Assembly (NCBI GenBank): GCA_030695415.1
Contig: JAUYQZ010000017.1
Span: 1-62,742 of the forward strand
Direction: 5' to 3'
Origin: Hylemonella sp.
GTDB taxonomy: Bacteria > Pseudomonadota > Gammaproteobacteria > Burkholderiales > Burkholderiaceae_C
DNA length: 62,742 nucleotides
Made by a program: the position numbers and the translations under genes. This document shows, one piece after another, positions 1-7,672 of the stretch. A model generated the notes under the pieces. That model made no database searches. It was not told where the DNA came from and was given only the letters and a program-made list of their open reading frames with translations. Each line of letters begins with the position of its first letter. Within the stretch, counting starts at the first letter, position 1.

Positions 1-605
1 TTGAACACGCCGTCGGGCAGGCCGGCTTGTTTGAGCAGCTCGCCCATGAACAGCGCGGGCGACGGGTCGATGGGGCTGGGTTTGAGCACAAAGCAGTTGC
101 CGGCGGCAATCGCCACCGGGAACATCCACATCGGCACCATGACCGGGAAGTTGAAGGGCGTGATGCCGGCCACCACGCCCAGCGGCTGGCGCAGCGTCCA
201 GTTGTCCATTCCGGTGGAGACTTGGTCGGTGAAGTCGCCCTTGAGCAGCTGCGGGATGCCGCAGGCGAACTCGATGATGTCGATGCCACGCGAGACCTCG
301 CCCTGGGCGTCGGTGAACACCTTGCCGTGTTCGGCGGTGATCAGGCGCGCCAGGTCGTCCTTGTGCTGGTTGACCAGCTCCAGGAACTTGAACATCACCC
401 GCGCGCGGCGGATGGGCGGGGTGTCGGCCCAGGCGGGGAAGGCGGCCTGGGCGGCGGCTACGGCGGTGTTCACATCGGCGCTGTTGGCCAGTTTCACTCG
501 GCCGGTCACCGCGCCCGTGGCGGGGTTGAACACGTCTTGCGCGCGGGCAGAGGTGCCTGGGGCCGTGGCGCCGTTGATGAAGTGGTCAATATTAGCGATG
601 CTCAT
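1..605 (-). CDS. mmsA: Methylmalonate-semialdehyde dehydrogenase (CoA-acylating), N-terminal part
   Basis: This is the first ~201 residues of an aldehyde dehydrogenase; the rest lies beyond the left window edge. The stretch [18 protein letters not shown] followed by [15 protein letters not shown] is characteristic of the MmsA branch, which converts (methyl)malonate semialdehyde to propionyl- or acetyl-CoA in valine, beta-alanine and inositol catabolism. The ITAEHGK segment and the LKPSP nucleotide-binding segment are also present, but the catalytic cysteine falls outside the window. The start codon at 605 reads [12 protein letters not shown], which matches the usual N-terminus. A LysR gene is transcribed divergently 92 bases away and probably regulates it. 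The substrate assignment is by family resemblance. Confidence 0.9.
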   Translation of the reverse strand, partial: MSIANIDHFINGATAPGTSARAQDVFNPATGAVTGRVKLANSADVNTAVAAAQAAFPAWADTPPIRRARVMFKFLELVNQHKDDLARLITAEHGKVFTDAQGEVSRGIDIIEFACGIPQLLKGDFTDQVSTGMDNWTLRQPLGVVAGITPFNFPVMVPMWMFPVAIAAGNCFVLKPSPIDPSPALFMGELLKQAGLPDGVF

Positions 606-659
606 GTGGTGGTCTCCAAAGAATGGCCGCGAGTGTGCTTGACTCACCAGACAAAATCC

Positions 660-682
660 AATGAAATCGCCAAAATTTCAAT
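660..682. promoter_or_regulatory. Inverted repeat between mmsA and its divergent LysR gene
   Basis: TGAAAT (662-667) and ATTTCA (675-680) form a perfect inverted repeat with a 7-base spacer. It sits in the 92-base gap between the divergent mmsA and LysR start codons, just upstream of the LysR start at 698. LysR-family proteins commonly bind such imperfect dyads in the shared promoter. That it is the operator is inference. Confidence 0.4.
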
Positions 683-697
683 ATAAGCAAAGCAAAT

Positions 698-1615
698 ATG
701 AAAACCCCCCAACTGGGCACGGCCGATCCCCAGGCTTTGCGTGCCTTTGTGGCCGTGGCACGCGAGGGCAATGTGTCGCGTGCCGCCCAGCGCCTGCACC
801 TGAGCCAGCCGGCGGTGAGCCTGCAGCTCAAGGCCCTGGCCGAGGCCACCGGTCTGGCCTTGTTCACCCGCACGCCCAAGGGCATGGCACTCACGCAAGA
901 CGGCGCGGCCTTGCTGCCCCTGGCCGACAAGGCGCTGGTGGCCCTGGCCGACTTTGGCCAGGCCGCCGCCGCCCTGCACCACACGGTGCGCGGCACCCTG
1001 CGCATAGGCACCATCCTCGACCCCGAATTCACCCGTCTCGGGGCGTTTCTCAAGACCCTGGTCGAATCGGCGCCACAGATCGGCACCGAGCTGCGCCAGG
1101 GCATGAGCGGCGACGTGCTGGCCCAGGTGGCGCGGGGCGATCTGGACGTGGGGTTTTTCCTCAATTTGCCGGACGACCCGGTGGGCCCGCCCTACCAGTT
1201 GCGTTCATTGGCGCGCTTCAGCTACCGCGTGTTGGCGCCCGCCGGCTGGGGGCCGCAGGTGCGCGGCAAAGACTGGAAAGCCCTGGCCGCCCTGCCCTGG
1301 TTGGCCACGCCCGCTGCCAGCGCCCACCACCGGCTGCTGCGCCGGGTGTTCGGGCCGGGTTCGCTCACCGGCATCGAGCCGCGCCGGGTGGCGCTGGTCG
1401 ATCAGGAGGCGTCCATGCTGGACCTGGTGAAAAGCGGCGTCGGCCTGAGCCTGGTGCGCGACTCCATCGCCATCCGCGAAGCGCAGGCGCGCGGTCTGGT
1501 GGTGGCCGACCAGGTGGCGCTGGAATGCGACCTGAGTTTTGTCTGCCTGGCCGCGCGCGCCGGCGAGCCGGTGATCGCCAGTGCACTGGCGGCGCTGGAC
1601 AGCGTGTGGGCCTGA
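698..1615 (+). CDS. LysR-family transcriptional regulator, divergent from mmsA
   Basis: A 305-residue protein of normal LysR length. The N-terminal winged helix-turn-helix (about residues 10-70) has the family pattern NVSRAAQRLHLSQPAVSLQLKALAE, broken here only by normal substitutions, followed by a periplasmic-binding-protein-like effector domain. It is transcribed away from mmsA, so autoregulation plus control of the semialdehyde dehydrogenase is the obvious reading. The effector is unknown. The gene ends 4 bases before the stop of the convergent Ca2+/Na+ antiporter gene. Confidence 0.9.
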   Translation: MKTPQLGTADPQALRAFVAVAREGNVSRAAQRLHLSQPAVSLQLKALAEATGLALFTRTPKGMALTQDGAALLPLADKALVALADFGQAAAALHHTVRGTLRIGTILDPEFTRLGAFLKTLVESAPQIGTELRQGMSGDVLAQVARGDLDVGFFLNLPDDPVGPPYQLRSLARFSYRVLAPAGWGPQVRGKDWKALAALPWLATPAASAHHRLLRRVFGPGSLTGIEPRRVALVDQEASMLDLVKSGVGLSLVRDSIAIREAQARGLVVADQVALECDLSFVCLAARAGEPVIASALAALDSVWA

Positions 1616-1619
1616 GCCT

Positions 1620-2705
1620 TCAGTGGCCCGGCGCGCGCCGCAGCACCGACACCACCAGCGTCACCAGCGAAAGCGGGATCACAAAGCCCATCATGGCGGC
1701 CGAGAACGGCGCCAGCGCGTCGTGCTGCTGCGCCGCCAGGATCAGGTAAGCCACGTAGGCCGCGTAGTAGGCCAGGAACACGCCGCCTTCCCAGCGCGCG
1801 ATTTCGCGGCCGGTCAGGAACACCGGCAGGCAGGCCAGCGCGCAGGCCAGCATGACCCAGATGTCGAAGGCCATCACCGAGGCCGCCACCGGCAGGCCGG
1901 TCGCGCCCGCCGCCAGCCCCGACAGGCCCAGGCAGCCCAGCAGGTTGAAGGTGCAGCTGCCCACCACGTTGCCCACCGCGATGTCGCGCTCGCCCTTGAG
2001 CGCGGCCGCCACCGAGGTGGCCACTTCGGGCATCGAGGTGCCGGCCGCCACGATGGTCAGGCCGATCACCACATCGCTCACGCCCAGCGACTTGGCAAAC
2101 ACCACGGCCGCGCTCACCAGCCAGTCGGAGCCCAGGACCAGCAGGCCCAGGCCCACCACGATCAGCGCCAGTTGCACCGGCCACTTGCCGTCCCATGCGC
2201 CGGGGTCCACCGGCCGCAGTTCCTCGTCAAATTCCGTGGGCTCGGCGTGCTGGCTGTTCTGCCGCCGCGACTGCACCACCAGAAACACCGTGTAGGCCAC
2301 CAGCAGGCCAAACAGCAGGGCGCCGTCCCACATGCCCAGGCTGCCGTCCCAGCCCAGCAACAGCAGCAACACGGACGCGCCGATCATGATGGGCACCTCC
2401 TGCCGGATCAGTTGCAGGTGCACCACCAGTGGCGCGATCAGCGCGCTGATGCCGAGGATGAACAGCACGTTGAAGATGTTGCTGCCCACCACGTTGCCGA
2501 TGGCGATGTCGGTGTTGCCGTCCAGCACCGCGCCCACCGACACCGCCATTTCGGGCGCGCTGGTGCCAAAAGCGACGATGGTCAGCCCCACAACCAGCGG
2601 CGAGATGCCGAAGGTCAGGGCCATCTTGGAGGCGCCGCGCACCAGCACGTCGGCACCGGCCACCAGCGCGGCCAGTCCGGCCAGGAACATGAGCAAGGTC
2701 ATCAT
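1620..2705 (-). CDS. Calcium/sodium antiporter (CaCA family, YrbG-like)
   Basis: A 361-residue inner-membrane protein with the two inverted alpha-repeats of the CaCA family. GLTIVAFGTSAPEMAVSV sits near residue 40 and its copy GLTIVAAGTSMPEVATSV near residue 200. Each is followed by the NVVGSNIFN / NVVGSCTFN ion-binding motif. About ten hydrophobic segments are visible, with a charged loop (about residues 130-160) between the halves. Members exchange Ca2+ for Na+ or H+. Two adjacent ATGs (2705 and 2702) could start it. The next gene upstream, on the same strand, is an NhaR-type regulator, which hints at control by sodium, but this is inference. Confidence 0.9.
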   Translation of the reverse strand: MMTLLMFLAGLAALVAGADVLVRGASKMALTFGISPLVVGLTIVAFGTSAPEMAVSVGAVLDGNTDIAIGNVVGSNIFNVLFILGISALIAPLVVHLQLIRQEVPIMIGASVLLLLLGWDGSLGMWDGALLFGLLVAYTVFLVVQSRRQNSQHAEPTEFDEELRPVDPGAWDGKWPVQLALIVVGLGLLVLGSDWLVSAAVVFAKSLGVSDVVIGLTIVAAGTSMPEVATSVAAALKGERDIAVGNVVGSCTFNLLGCLGLSGLAAGATGLPVAASVMAFDIWVMLACALACLPVFLTGREIARWEGGVFLAYYAAYVAYLILAAQQHDALAPFSAAMMGFVIPLSLVTLVVSVLRRAPGH

Positions 2706-2743
2706 GGGAGCCTATTGTGTGGGGAGCGGGCGCCGCGCGGCAA

Positions 2744-3625
2744 TCACCCCTGGCCGAGCAGGCGTTTGACCAGCGGGTGCTGCACCTTGCGTTCGGTGCC
2801 GATGGCAAAGAAGTGCTCCAGCACACCGTCCACGTCGGCAAACCAGACCACGCCGTAGCGCTGCGTGAGCGTCTCGCGCATGCGGTCGGGCGCCGGGAAC
2901 ACGCCCAGACCCGAGGCGCCAAAGGTGCTCAGCAGCGCGCTGTCCTCGAACTCGCCCACCACACGCGGCGCCACGCCGTGGCGCTCGAACCAGTGGTCCA
3001 GGCGCGGGCGCACGGCGGTGTGGGCGCTGGGCAGCAGCACCGGCACCGTGGCCAGGCTGTGCGGGAAGGTGTCGCGCGCCTGCTCCACCCACTGCGCGGG
3101 CGCGTACCAGCCCAGGGGCGAGCTGCCCAGTGCGTGGCTGTACAGGCGCAGGTTGGGGTTGGGCGGCGCGGCGCGATCGGACAGCACCACGTCCAGCCGG
3201 TGCAGGGCCAGGTCGCCCAGCAGGTCTTCGAACTCGTCTTCGTGGCACAGCAGGCGCAGGTGGGGTTCGGCCAGCGCCGGCGCCAGCAGGTCGCGCACCG
3301 CCAGCTTGGGCAGGCCGTCCGATATGCCCACCGCCAGCCGCACCTGGGTGTGGGTGGCGGCGTCGCGCACGGTGCTGTGCAGTTGCTCGCCCAGTTGAAA
3401 TATCTGTTCGGCCAGCGGCAACGCGGCCTGGCCGGCGTCGGTCAGCGCCAGGCCCCGGCCGGCCGGCTTGAACAGCGCGTGGCCCAGCGACTGCTCCAGC
3501 GCCCGCACCTGGGCGCTCACGGTCTGCACCGCCATGCCCAGCCGCGCGGCCGCGTGCGACATGCCGCCCTCCTTGGCCGTGACCCAGAAGTAATAGAGGT
3601 GTTTGTAGTTAAGTTCCTGGCTCAT
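2744..3625 (-). CDS. NhaR-like LysR-family regulator
   Basis: A 293-residue LysR protein. Its opening, with NYKHLYYFWVTAKEGG, is typical of the NhaR subgroup, whose E. coli member activates the Na+/H+ antiporter gene nhaA in response to sodium. The DNA-binding domain spans about residues 6-65 and the effector domain the remainder. It lies just upstream of, and in the same direction as, a Ca2+/Na+ antiporter gene, with only 38 bases between them, so co-transcription is likely. A second NhaR-like gene, clearly related, is at 41464-42363. The sodium role is known for the family and not demonstrated here. Confidence 0.85.
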   Translation of the reverse strand: MSQELNYKHLYYFWVTAKEGGMSHAAARLGMAVQTVSAQVRALEQSLGHALFKPAGRGLALTDAGQAALPLAEQIFQLGEQLHSTVRDAATHTQVRLAVGISDGLPKLAVRDLLAPALAEPHLRLLCHEDEFEDLLGDLALHRLDVVLSDRAAPPNPNLRLYSHALGSSPLGWYAPAQWVEQARDTFPHSLATVPVLLPSAHTAVRPRLDHWFERHGVAPRVVGEFEDSALLSTFGASGLGVFPAPDRMRETLTQRYGVVWFADVDGVLEHFFAIGTERKVQHPLVKRLLGQG

Positions 3626-3725
3626 GTTTCGAATTTATCTGAAAAAGAATTCCAAAGTCCATGCTTTTTTGAGAATGAAGTGCCCCCTAAGGTCGGGGTT
3701 TGTTGATCAACCCAAGGAGCTTGAG

Positions 3726-4088
3726 ATGCAGATTCGAGTGGAAACCGTGCACGACGACCTGGCCAGCGACGCCCGCGAGCGGGTGGAGGCGCGGGTGCGT
3801 TTTGTGATGCGGCGCATGCGCGCCCAGGTGATGCAGGTGCATGTGCGCCTGCGCGACATCAACGGGCCGCGCGGCGGCATCGACCAGTCCTGCCAGATCA
3901 CGCTGGCCACCGACCAGCACGGCACGCTGGTGGTGCACGCCATCGAGCGCCAGGCCATGGGCGCGCTGGAGCTGGCGCTCAAGCGGGCAAGTGGTGCCCT
4001 GGTGCGCGCCTGGCAGCGCCAGCGCCGCCCGGTGCGTGGCCTGTCCATGGCGCGCCGGCCGGCACTGGCGGTGGAGGGTGCCGTATGA
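3726..4088 (+). CDS. Ribosome hibernation/RaiA (HPF)-family protein
   Basis: A short (120-residue) protein beginning MQIRVETVHDDLASDARERV. It has the beta-alpha-beta-beta-beta-alpha pattern of the HPF/RaiA family, including alternating hydrophobic strands such as QVMQVHVRLRDIN and a C-terminal amphipathic helix rich in arginine. Family members bind the 30S subunit and reduce translation in stress. The ATG at 3726 is chosen because AAGGAG lies 7 bases upstream. Its last codons overlap the start of the next gene (ATGA), so it is translationally coupled to two membrane-protein genes. It has diverged from standard HPF, so the ribosome role is probable, not certain. Confidence 0.7.
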   Translation: MQIRVETVHDDLASDARERVEARVRFVMRRMRAQVMQVHVRLRDINGPRGGIDQSCQITLATDQHGTLVVHAIERQAMGALELALKRASGALVRAWQRQRRPVRGLSMARRPALAVEGAV

Positions 4089-4477
4089 AGTGGCTGTTGT
4101 GGGTCGGGGTGGCGCTGGTCGCCCTGTTCTGGACCGGCCTGGTGGCCGTGGGCGCGCAACTCAGCGACTGGCTGGCCGCCACGGTGGCCAGCGGTCAGGC
4201 GGTGGACCTGGCACGCAGCGCGACCCAGTGGCCGGTGCCCGCCTGGCTGGCGCTGTGGGTGGACCCCGCCTGGGTGGCCTTGCTGCAGCAGGCCTGGGCC
4301 GATGCGTTTGCCTGGCTGTCCGATCTGCTGCCCGCCACCGCGGGTGTGGCCGGCACGCTGCTGGGCTGGATCGCACCGCTGCTGTGGCTGGTGTGGGCGG
4401 TGGTGCTGGGGCTGATGCTGCTGCTGGCCGGTGGCCTGCACTGGCTGCTGGCGCGGCGCAGCCCGGGTCCCGCGTGA
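4085..4477 (+). CDS. Small integral membrane protein of unknown function
   Basis: A 130-residue protein with a hydrophobic N-terminal segment (about residues 4-28), a middle hydrophobic stretch, and a strongly hydrophobic C-terminal segment (about 90-122) ending in an arginine-containing tail. Tryptophan and alanine are abundant. I do not recognise a named family. Its start overlaps the stop of the RaiA-like gene by ATGA, and its stop overlaps the next start by GTGA, so the three genes form a tightly coupled unit. Confidence 0.75.
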   Translation: MKWLLWVGVALVALFWTGLVAVGAQLSDWLAATVASGQAVDLARSATQWPVPAWLALWVDPAWVALLQQAWADAFAWLSDLLPATAGVAGTLLGWIAPLLWLVWAVVLGLMLLLAGGLHWLLARRSPGPA

Positions 4478-5121
4478 GCCAGCCCTTGGCTCGGCAGTTG
4501 CGCGCCCGTGCGGCTGAGGCGGCAGAAGCAGTTGACGCTGGCGAAGCCTGGCGACTCAGCTTTGCCGAGTTGCTGGAGGCGTGCGCGCAGCCATCGCAAC
4601 GGGGGGTGTTGCCCGGCGTGCTGCTGGTGGGCGCCGCACTCACCCTGCTGCCGGTGGCCGGTGCGGGCACGCTGCTGAGCATGGTGTTGTGGTGGGTGGC
4701 CTGGGCCTGGTGGCGCGGGCACGAGCAGCTACCCTTGCCGCAGCGCGCGCTAGACCTCACGCTGAGCCCCGCCTGGAGCCGCCGCTGCCTGCACGGCATG
4801 GCCTGGGTCTATGAACAGGCCGAGCGGTGCATGAAACCGCGCTGGCAGCGCTGGGCCCACCCGCACACGCAGCCCTGGTGGGCGCTCTGGGTGTCGCTGA
4901 TGGCGGCACTCATCTTTTTGCCGCTGCCGCTGGGCAATGTGCTGCCGGCCATCAGCCTGATGCTGCTGGCGCTGGGATGGATGTTCCGCGACGGCGTGGT
5001 GCTGGTGCTGTCGGGAGCCACCGGCGTGGCGGCACTGAGTTATGTGCTGGTGTTGTGGGAGCTGCTGCTGCACCTGGTGGCCAGCGCCCTGCCCCACCTG
5101 CCCTGGCTTCAGGCGGTCTGA
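4474..5121 (+). CDS. ExoD-like exopolysaccharide synthesis family membrane protein
   Basis: A 215-residue membrane protein. The segment LPLGNVLPAISLMLLALGW followed by MFRDGVVLVLSG is the hallmark of the ExoD family, first linked to exopolysaccharide production and alkali tolerance in Sinorhizobium. The N-terminal part (FAELLEACAQPSQRGVLPGVLLVGAAL, split by the usual loop) also fits. At least four hydrophobic segments are visible. A GTG at 4474 is chosen as start because it overlaps the previous stop codon. The 3' end overlaps the 3' end of the convergent GGDEF-EAL gene by 13 bases. The biochemical activity of ExoD proteins is not established. Confidence 0.8.
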   Translation: MSQPLARQLRARAAEAAEAVDAGEAWRLSFAELLEACAQPSQRGVLPGVLLVGAALTLLPVAGAGTLLSMVLWWVAWAWWRGHEQLPLPQRALDLTLSPAWSRRCLHGMAWVYEQAERCMKPRWQRWAHPHTQPWWALWVSLMAALIFLPLPLGNVLPAISLMLLALGWMFRDGVVLVLSGATGVAALSYVLVLWELLLHLVASALPHLPWLQAV

Positions 5122-7556
5122 TCGGCGGTGCTGCCGATGTGGTCGAGGTAGGCCGCCAGCTGGCTGTCGCTCAAAGGGCGTGAGAACAGGTAGCCCTGGA
5201 ACCGGTCACAGCCGTGGCGGCACAAAAAGTCCTTCTGCGCGCCGGTCTCCACGCCCTCGGCGATGACCTGCAGCCCCAGGCTGCTGCCCAGGGTGAGGAT
5301 GGCGCGCACGATGGCGGCGTCGTTGGCATCCGTCATGAGGTCGCGCACAAAGGACTGGTCGATCTTGAGCTGGTCCAGTGGCAGGCGCTTGAGGTAGTTC
5401 AGCGACGAGTAGCCGGTGCCGAAGTCGTCGAGCGAAAACTGCACGCCGTGGGCGCGCAGGCTGGCCATTTTCTCGATCAGGCCTTCCACATCGTCGGCCA
5501 GCACCGTCTCGGTCAGCTCCAGTTTCAGGCAGGCCGGGTTGGCGCTGGTGGCTTGCAGGGTGTCCACCACGTCGCGCACAAAATGCGGGTCCCGGAACTG
5601 CTTGGCGCTCACATTGACCGCGATGCTGAGCGCACTGCGGGCGGGGTCGTCGCGCCAGGTTGCCAGCTGGGCGCAGGCGGTGCGCAACACCCACTGGCCC
5701 AGCTCCAGGATGAAGCCGCTCTGTTCTGCCATGGGTATGAACTGCGCCGGCGACACCTGCCCGCGCGTGGGGTGCTGCCAGCGCAGCAGCGCCTCGAAAC
5801 CCTGGACGCGTCCGTCGGCGTCCAGTTGCGGCTGGTAGTGCAGCCGGAATGCGTTCTGGGCAATGCCCAGGCGCAGGTCTTTTTCGAGGCTGGCGCGCGT
5901 GTTCAGGGCCTGTTGCAGTTCGGCATCGAAAAAGCGGTGGGCGTTGCGGCCCGCGCCTTTGGCCTGGTACATGGCCATGTCGGCCTGGCCCATGACGGTG
6001 TGGGCCGTGGTACGCCCCGCATCGCCGAACAAGGCCACACCCAGGCTGGCGGTGGTGCTGTGCTCGCGCTGCTGCGGGTGGAAGGGCCGCGCAAACAGCG
6101 CCAGCACCTTGTGCACCACGGTTTCGGCATGGCTGGCGGCGGTGGCGCGGTCATCGCCCAGGTTTTCCAGCAGGAGCACAAATTCGTCGCCGCCGAGGCG
6201 TGCCACGGTATCGCCCTCGCGCACGGCGCTGCTCAGCCGTTGCGCCAGCTCCACCAGCAGATGGTCGCCGGCTTCGTGGCCCCAGGTGTCGTTGAGGACC
6301 TTGAAGTCGTCCAGGTCCAGCATCACCAGCGCGCCCAGTTGGTGGCTGCGCTCGCTGCCGTGCAGGGCACGTTGCAGCCGGTCCAGCAGCAGGCGGCGGT
6401 TGGGCAGCTCGGTCAGCTGGTCGAAAAAGGCCAGGTGGGCGATTTCGGCTTCGGCCTGGCGCTGCTGGGAGATGTCGCGAACCAGGCCGATGTAGGTGGG
6501 GTGGCCGTCGCGCTGCACCTCGGAGACGGCCAGGTGGACGGGGAAACTGTGCCCGTCCTTGTGCCTTGCGGTCAGCTCGCGGCCGACGCCGATCACCTGC
6601 TTGGCGCCGGCGCCGTGTGGCCCGTGTGCCAGGTAATGGTCGTGCCCGCCCCGCAGCGACTCGGGCAGCAGCATGCGCACCTTCTGGCCGATGGCTTCGG
6701 CGGCGCTGTAGCCGAAGATGCGCGTGGCGGCCGGGTTGAAGGAGCCGATGACGCCGTGGCGGTCGATGGTGATGATGGCGTCGACCACGTTGTCCAGGAT
6801 CGCCTGGGTGTGCTGGGCGACGTCGGCCAGCTGGCGGGTGGCCTGGATGCGGTCGGTGGCGTCCTGCATGATGCCGAACACCCGCAATGCCTTGCCTTCC
6901 TCGTTGCGCTCGGCGTTGCCGTAACCGTGTATCCACCGAATCTGTTGATCGACCCGTACCAGCCGGAACTCGACGCTGTAGAAGCCGCCCCCGTCGATGC
7001 AGTGGCGCAGCACGGCACGCATGCGCTCGCGGTCGTCCGGGTGGATGCGGTCCATAAAATTCTGCTCTGTGGCCTCGAGCACAGGTTTGTGGGCACCCAG
7101 CATGGAGGTCATCTGGCGGGACACGAACACCCGCCGGGTGGCCAGATCCCATTCCCACACGCTGACCTGGGCGTAGTCCAGGCTGAGATCGAAACGCTCT
7201 TCGCCGCGCGTCAGCGTGTGCTGGTAACGGCGGATCAGGCGCAGCAGCTGCCACGAGGCCAGGCCCCAGACCAGCAGGAACACGCTGGTGGACAGCAGCC
7301 ACTTGTGCAGGTAGGGCCGCCAGCTGCCTTCGATGGCCGCCGCCGGGTGGCTGGCCTGCACCTGCTCTGCGTGCCGGTGTTGCTCGCCGATGGCGGTCTG
7401 GATTTCGACGTCGTGGCGGTTGAACAGGTGCCAGGTCACGCCGGCCACCACGATCAGGGCCACCAGCGCGTTCAAGCTGAAAACCACCGCAACGGGCGAT
7501 AGGCCACGCCCGTGCGCTCCCGCCGCCCACGCGCGTGCCGTGTGTTGTTGGACCAT
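5109..7556 (-). CDS. Membrane-bound PAS-PAS-GGDEF-EAL cyclic-di-GMP enzyme
   Basis: An 815-residue dual-domain protein of c-di-GMP signalling. Two membrane segments (about 22-44 and 86-106) flank a short periplasmic region. Two PAS domains follow (about 120-235 and 250-365), then GGDEF (about 370-535) and EAL (about 555-805). The cyclase signature GGDEF (455-459) is intact and is preceded by an RxxD inhibitory-site motif (REGD). The EAL half keeps EALLRW, LELTET, DDFGTGYSSL, LKIDQSFV and IAEGVET, so phosphodiesterase activity is also expected. Whether it makes or degrades c-di-GMP in the cell cannot be told from sequence. Its 3' end overlaps the convergent ExoD-like gene. Confidence 0.95.
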   Translation of the reverse strand: MVQQHTARAWAAGAHGRGLSPVAVVFSLNALVALIVVAGVTWHLFNRHDVEIQTAIGEQHRHAEQVQASHPAAAIEGSWRPYLHKWLLSTSVFLLVWGLASWQLLRLIRRYQHTLTRGEERFDLSLDYAQVSVWEWDLATRRVFVSRQMTSMLGAHKPVLEATEQNFMDRIHPDDRERMRAVLRHCIDGGGFYSVEFRLVRVDQQIRWIHGYGNAERNEEGKALRVFGIMQDATDRIQATRQLADVAQHTQAILDNVVDAIITIDRHGVIGSFNPAATRIFGYSAAEAIGQKVRMLLPESLRGGHDHYLAHGPHGAGAKQVIGVGRELTARHKDGHSFPVHLAVSEVQRDGHPTYIGLVRDISQQRQAEAEIAHLAFFDQLTELPNRRLLLDRLQRALHGSERSHQLGALVMLDLDDFKVLNDTWGHEAGDHLLVELAQRLSSAVREGDTVARLGGDEFVLLLENLGDDRATAASHAETVVHKVLALFARPFHPQQREHSTTASLGVALFGDAGRTTAHTVMGQADMAMYQAKGAGRNAHRFFDAELQQALNTRASLEKDLRLGIAQNAFRLHYQPQLDADGRVQGFEALLRWQHPTRGQVSPAQFIPMAEQSGFILELGQWVLRTACAQLATWRDDPARSALSIAVNVSAKQFRDPHFVRDVVDTLQATSANPACLKLELTETVLADDVEGLIEKMASLRAHGVQFSLDDFGTGYSSLNYLKRLPLDQLKIDQSFVRDLMTDANDAAIVRAILTLGSSLGLQVIAEGVETGAQKDFLCRHGCDRFQGYLFSRPLSDSQLAAYLDHIGSTADQTA

Positions 7557-7567
7557 GGATCCATCCC

Positions 7568-7589
7568 CCCTGAATTTTTCTTTTCAGGG
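7568..7589 (-). promoter_or_regulatory. Hairpin just upstream of the GGDEF-EAL start codon
   Basis: CCCTGAA (7568-7574) and TTCAGGG (7583-7589) form a perfect 7-base stem with an 8-base T-rich loop on the + strand. In the minus-strand message the 3' arm runs into the G-rich stretch that is the only Shine-Dalgarno-like sequence before the ATG at 7556. It could mask ribosome binding; this is inference. Confidence 0.4.
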
Positions 7590-7672
7590 ATTATCGATCC
7601 GACCTACGCAATTTTTGACAATTATTTTGACCGTGTGGTCATTGCCCGGCCGGTCGGGCAGGTGGCTGGCCC

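Noticed and set aside
5214..7502. A 762-codon open frame on the + strand
   Set aside because: Lies opposite the PAS-GGDEF-EAL gene, whose domains are complete. The long frame is a by-product of codon bias.
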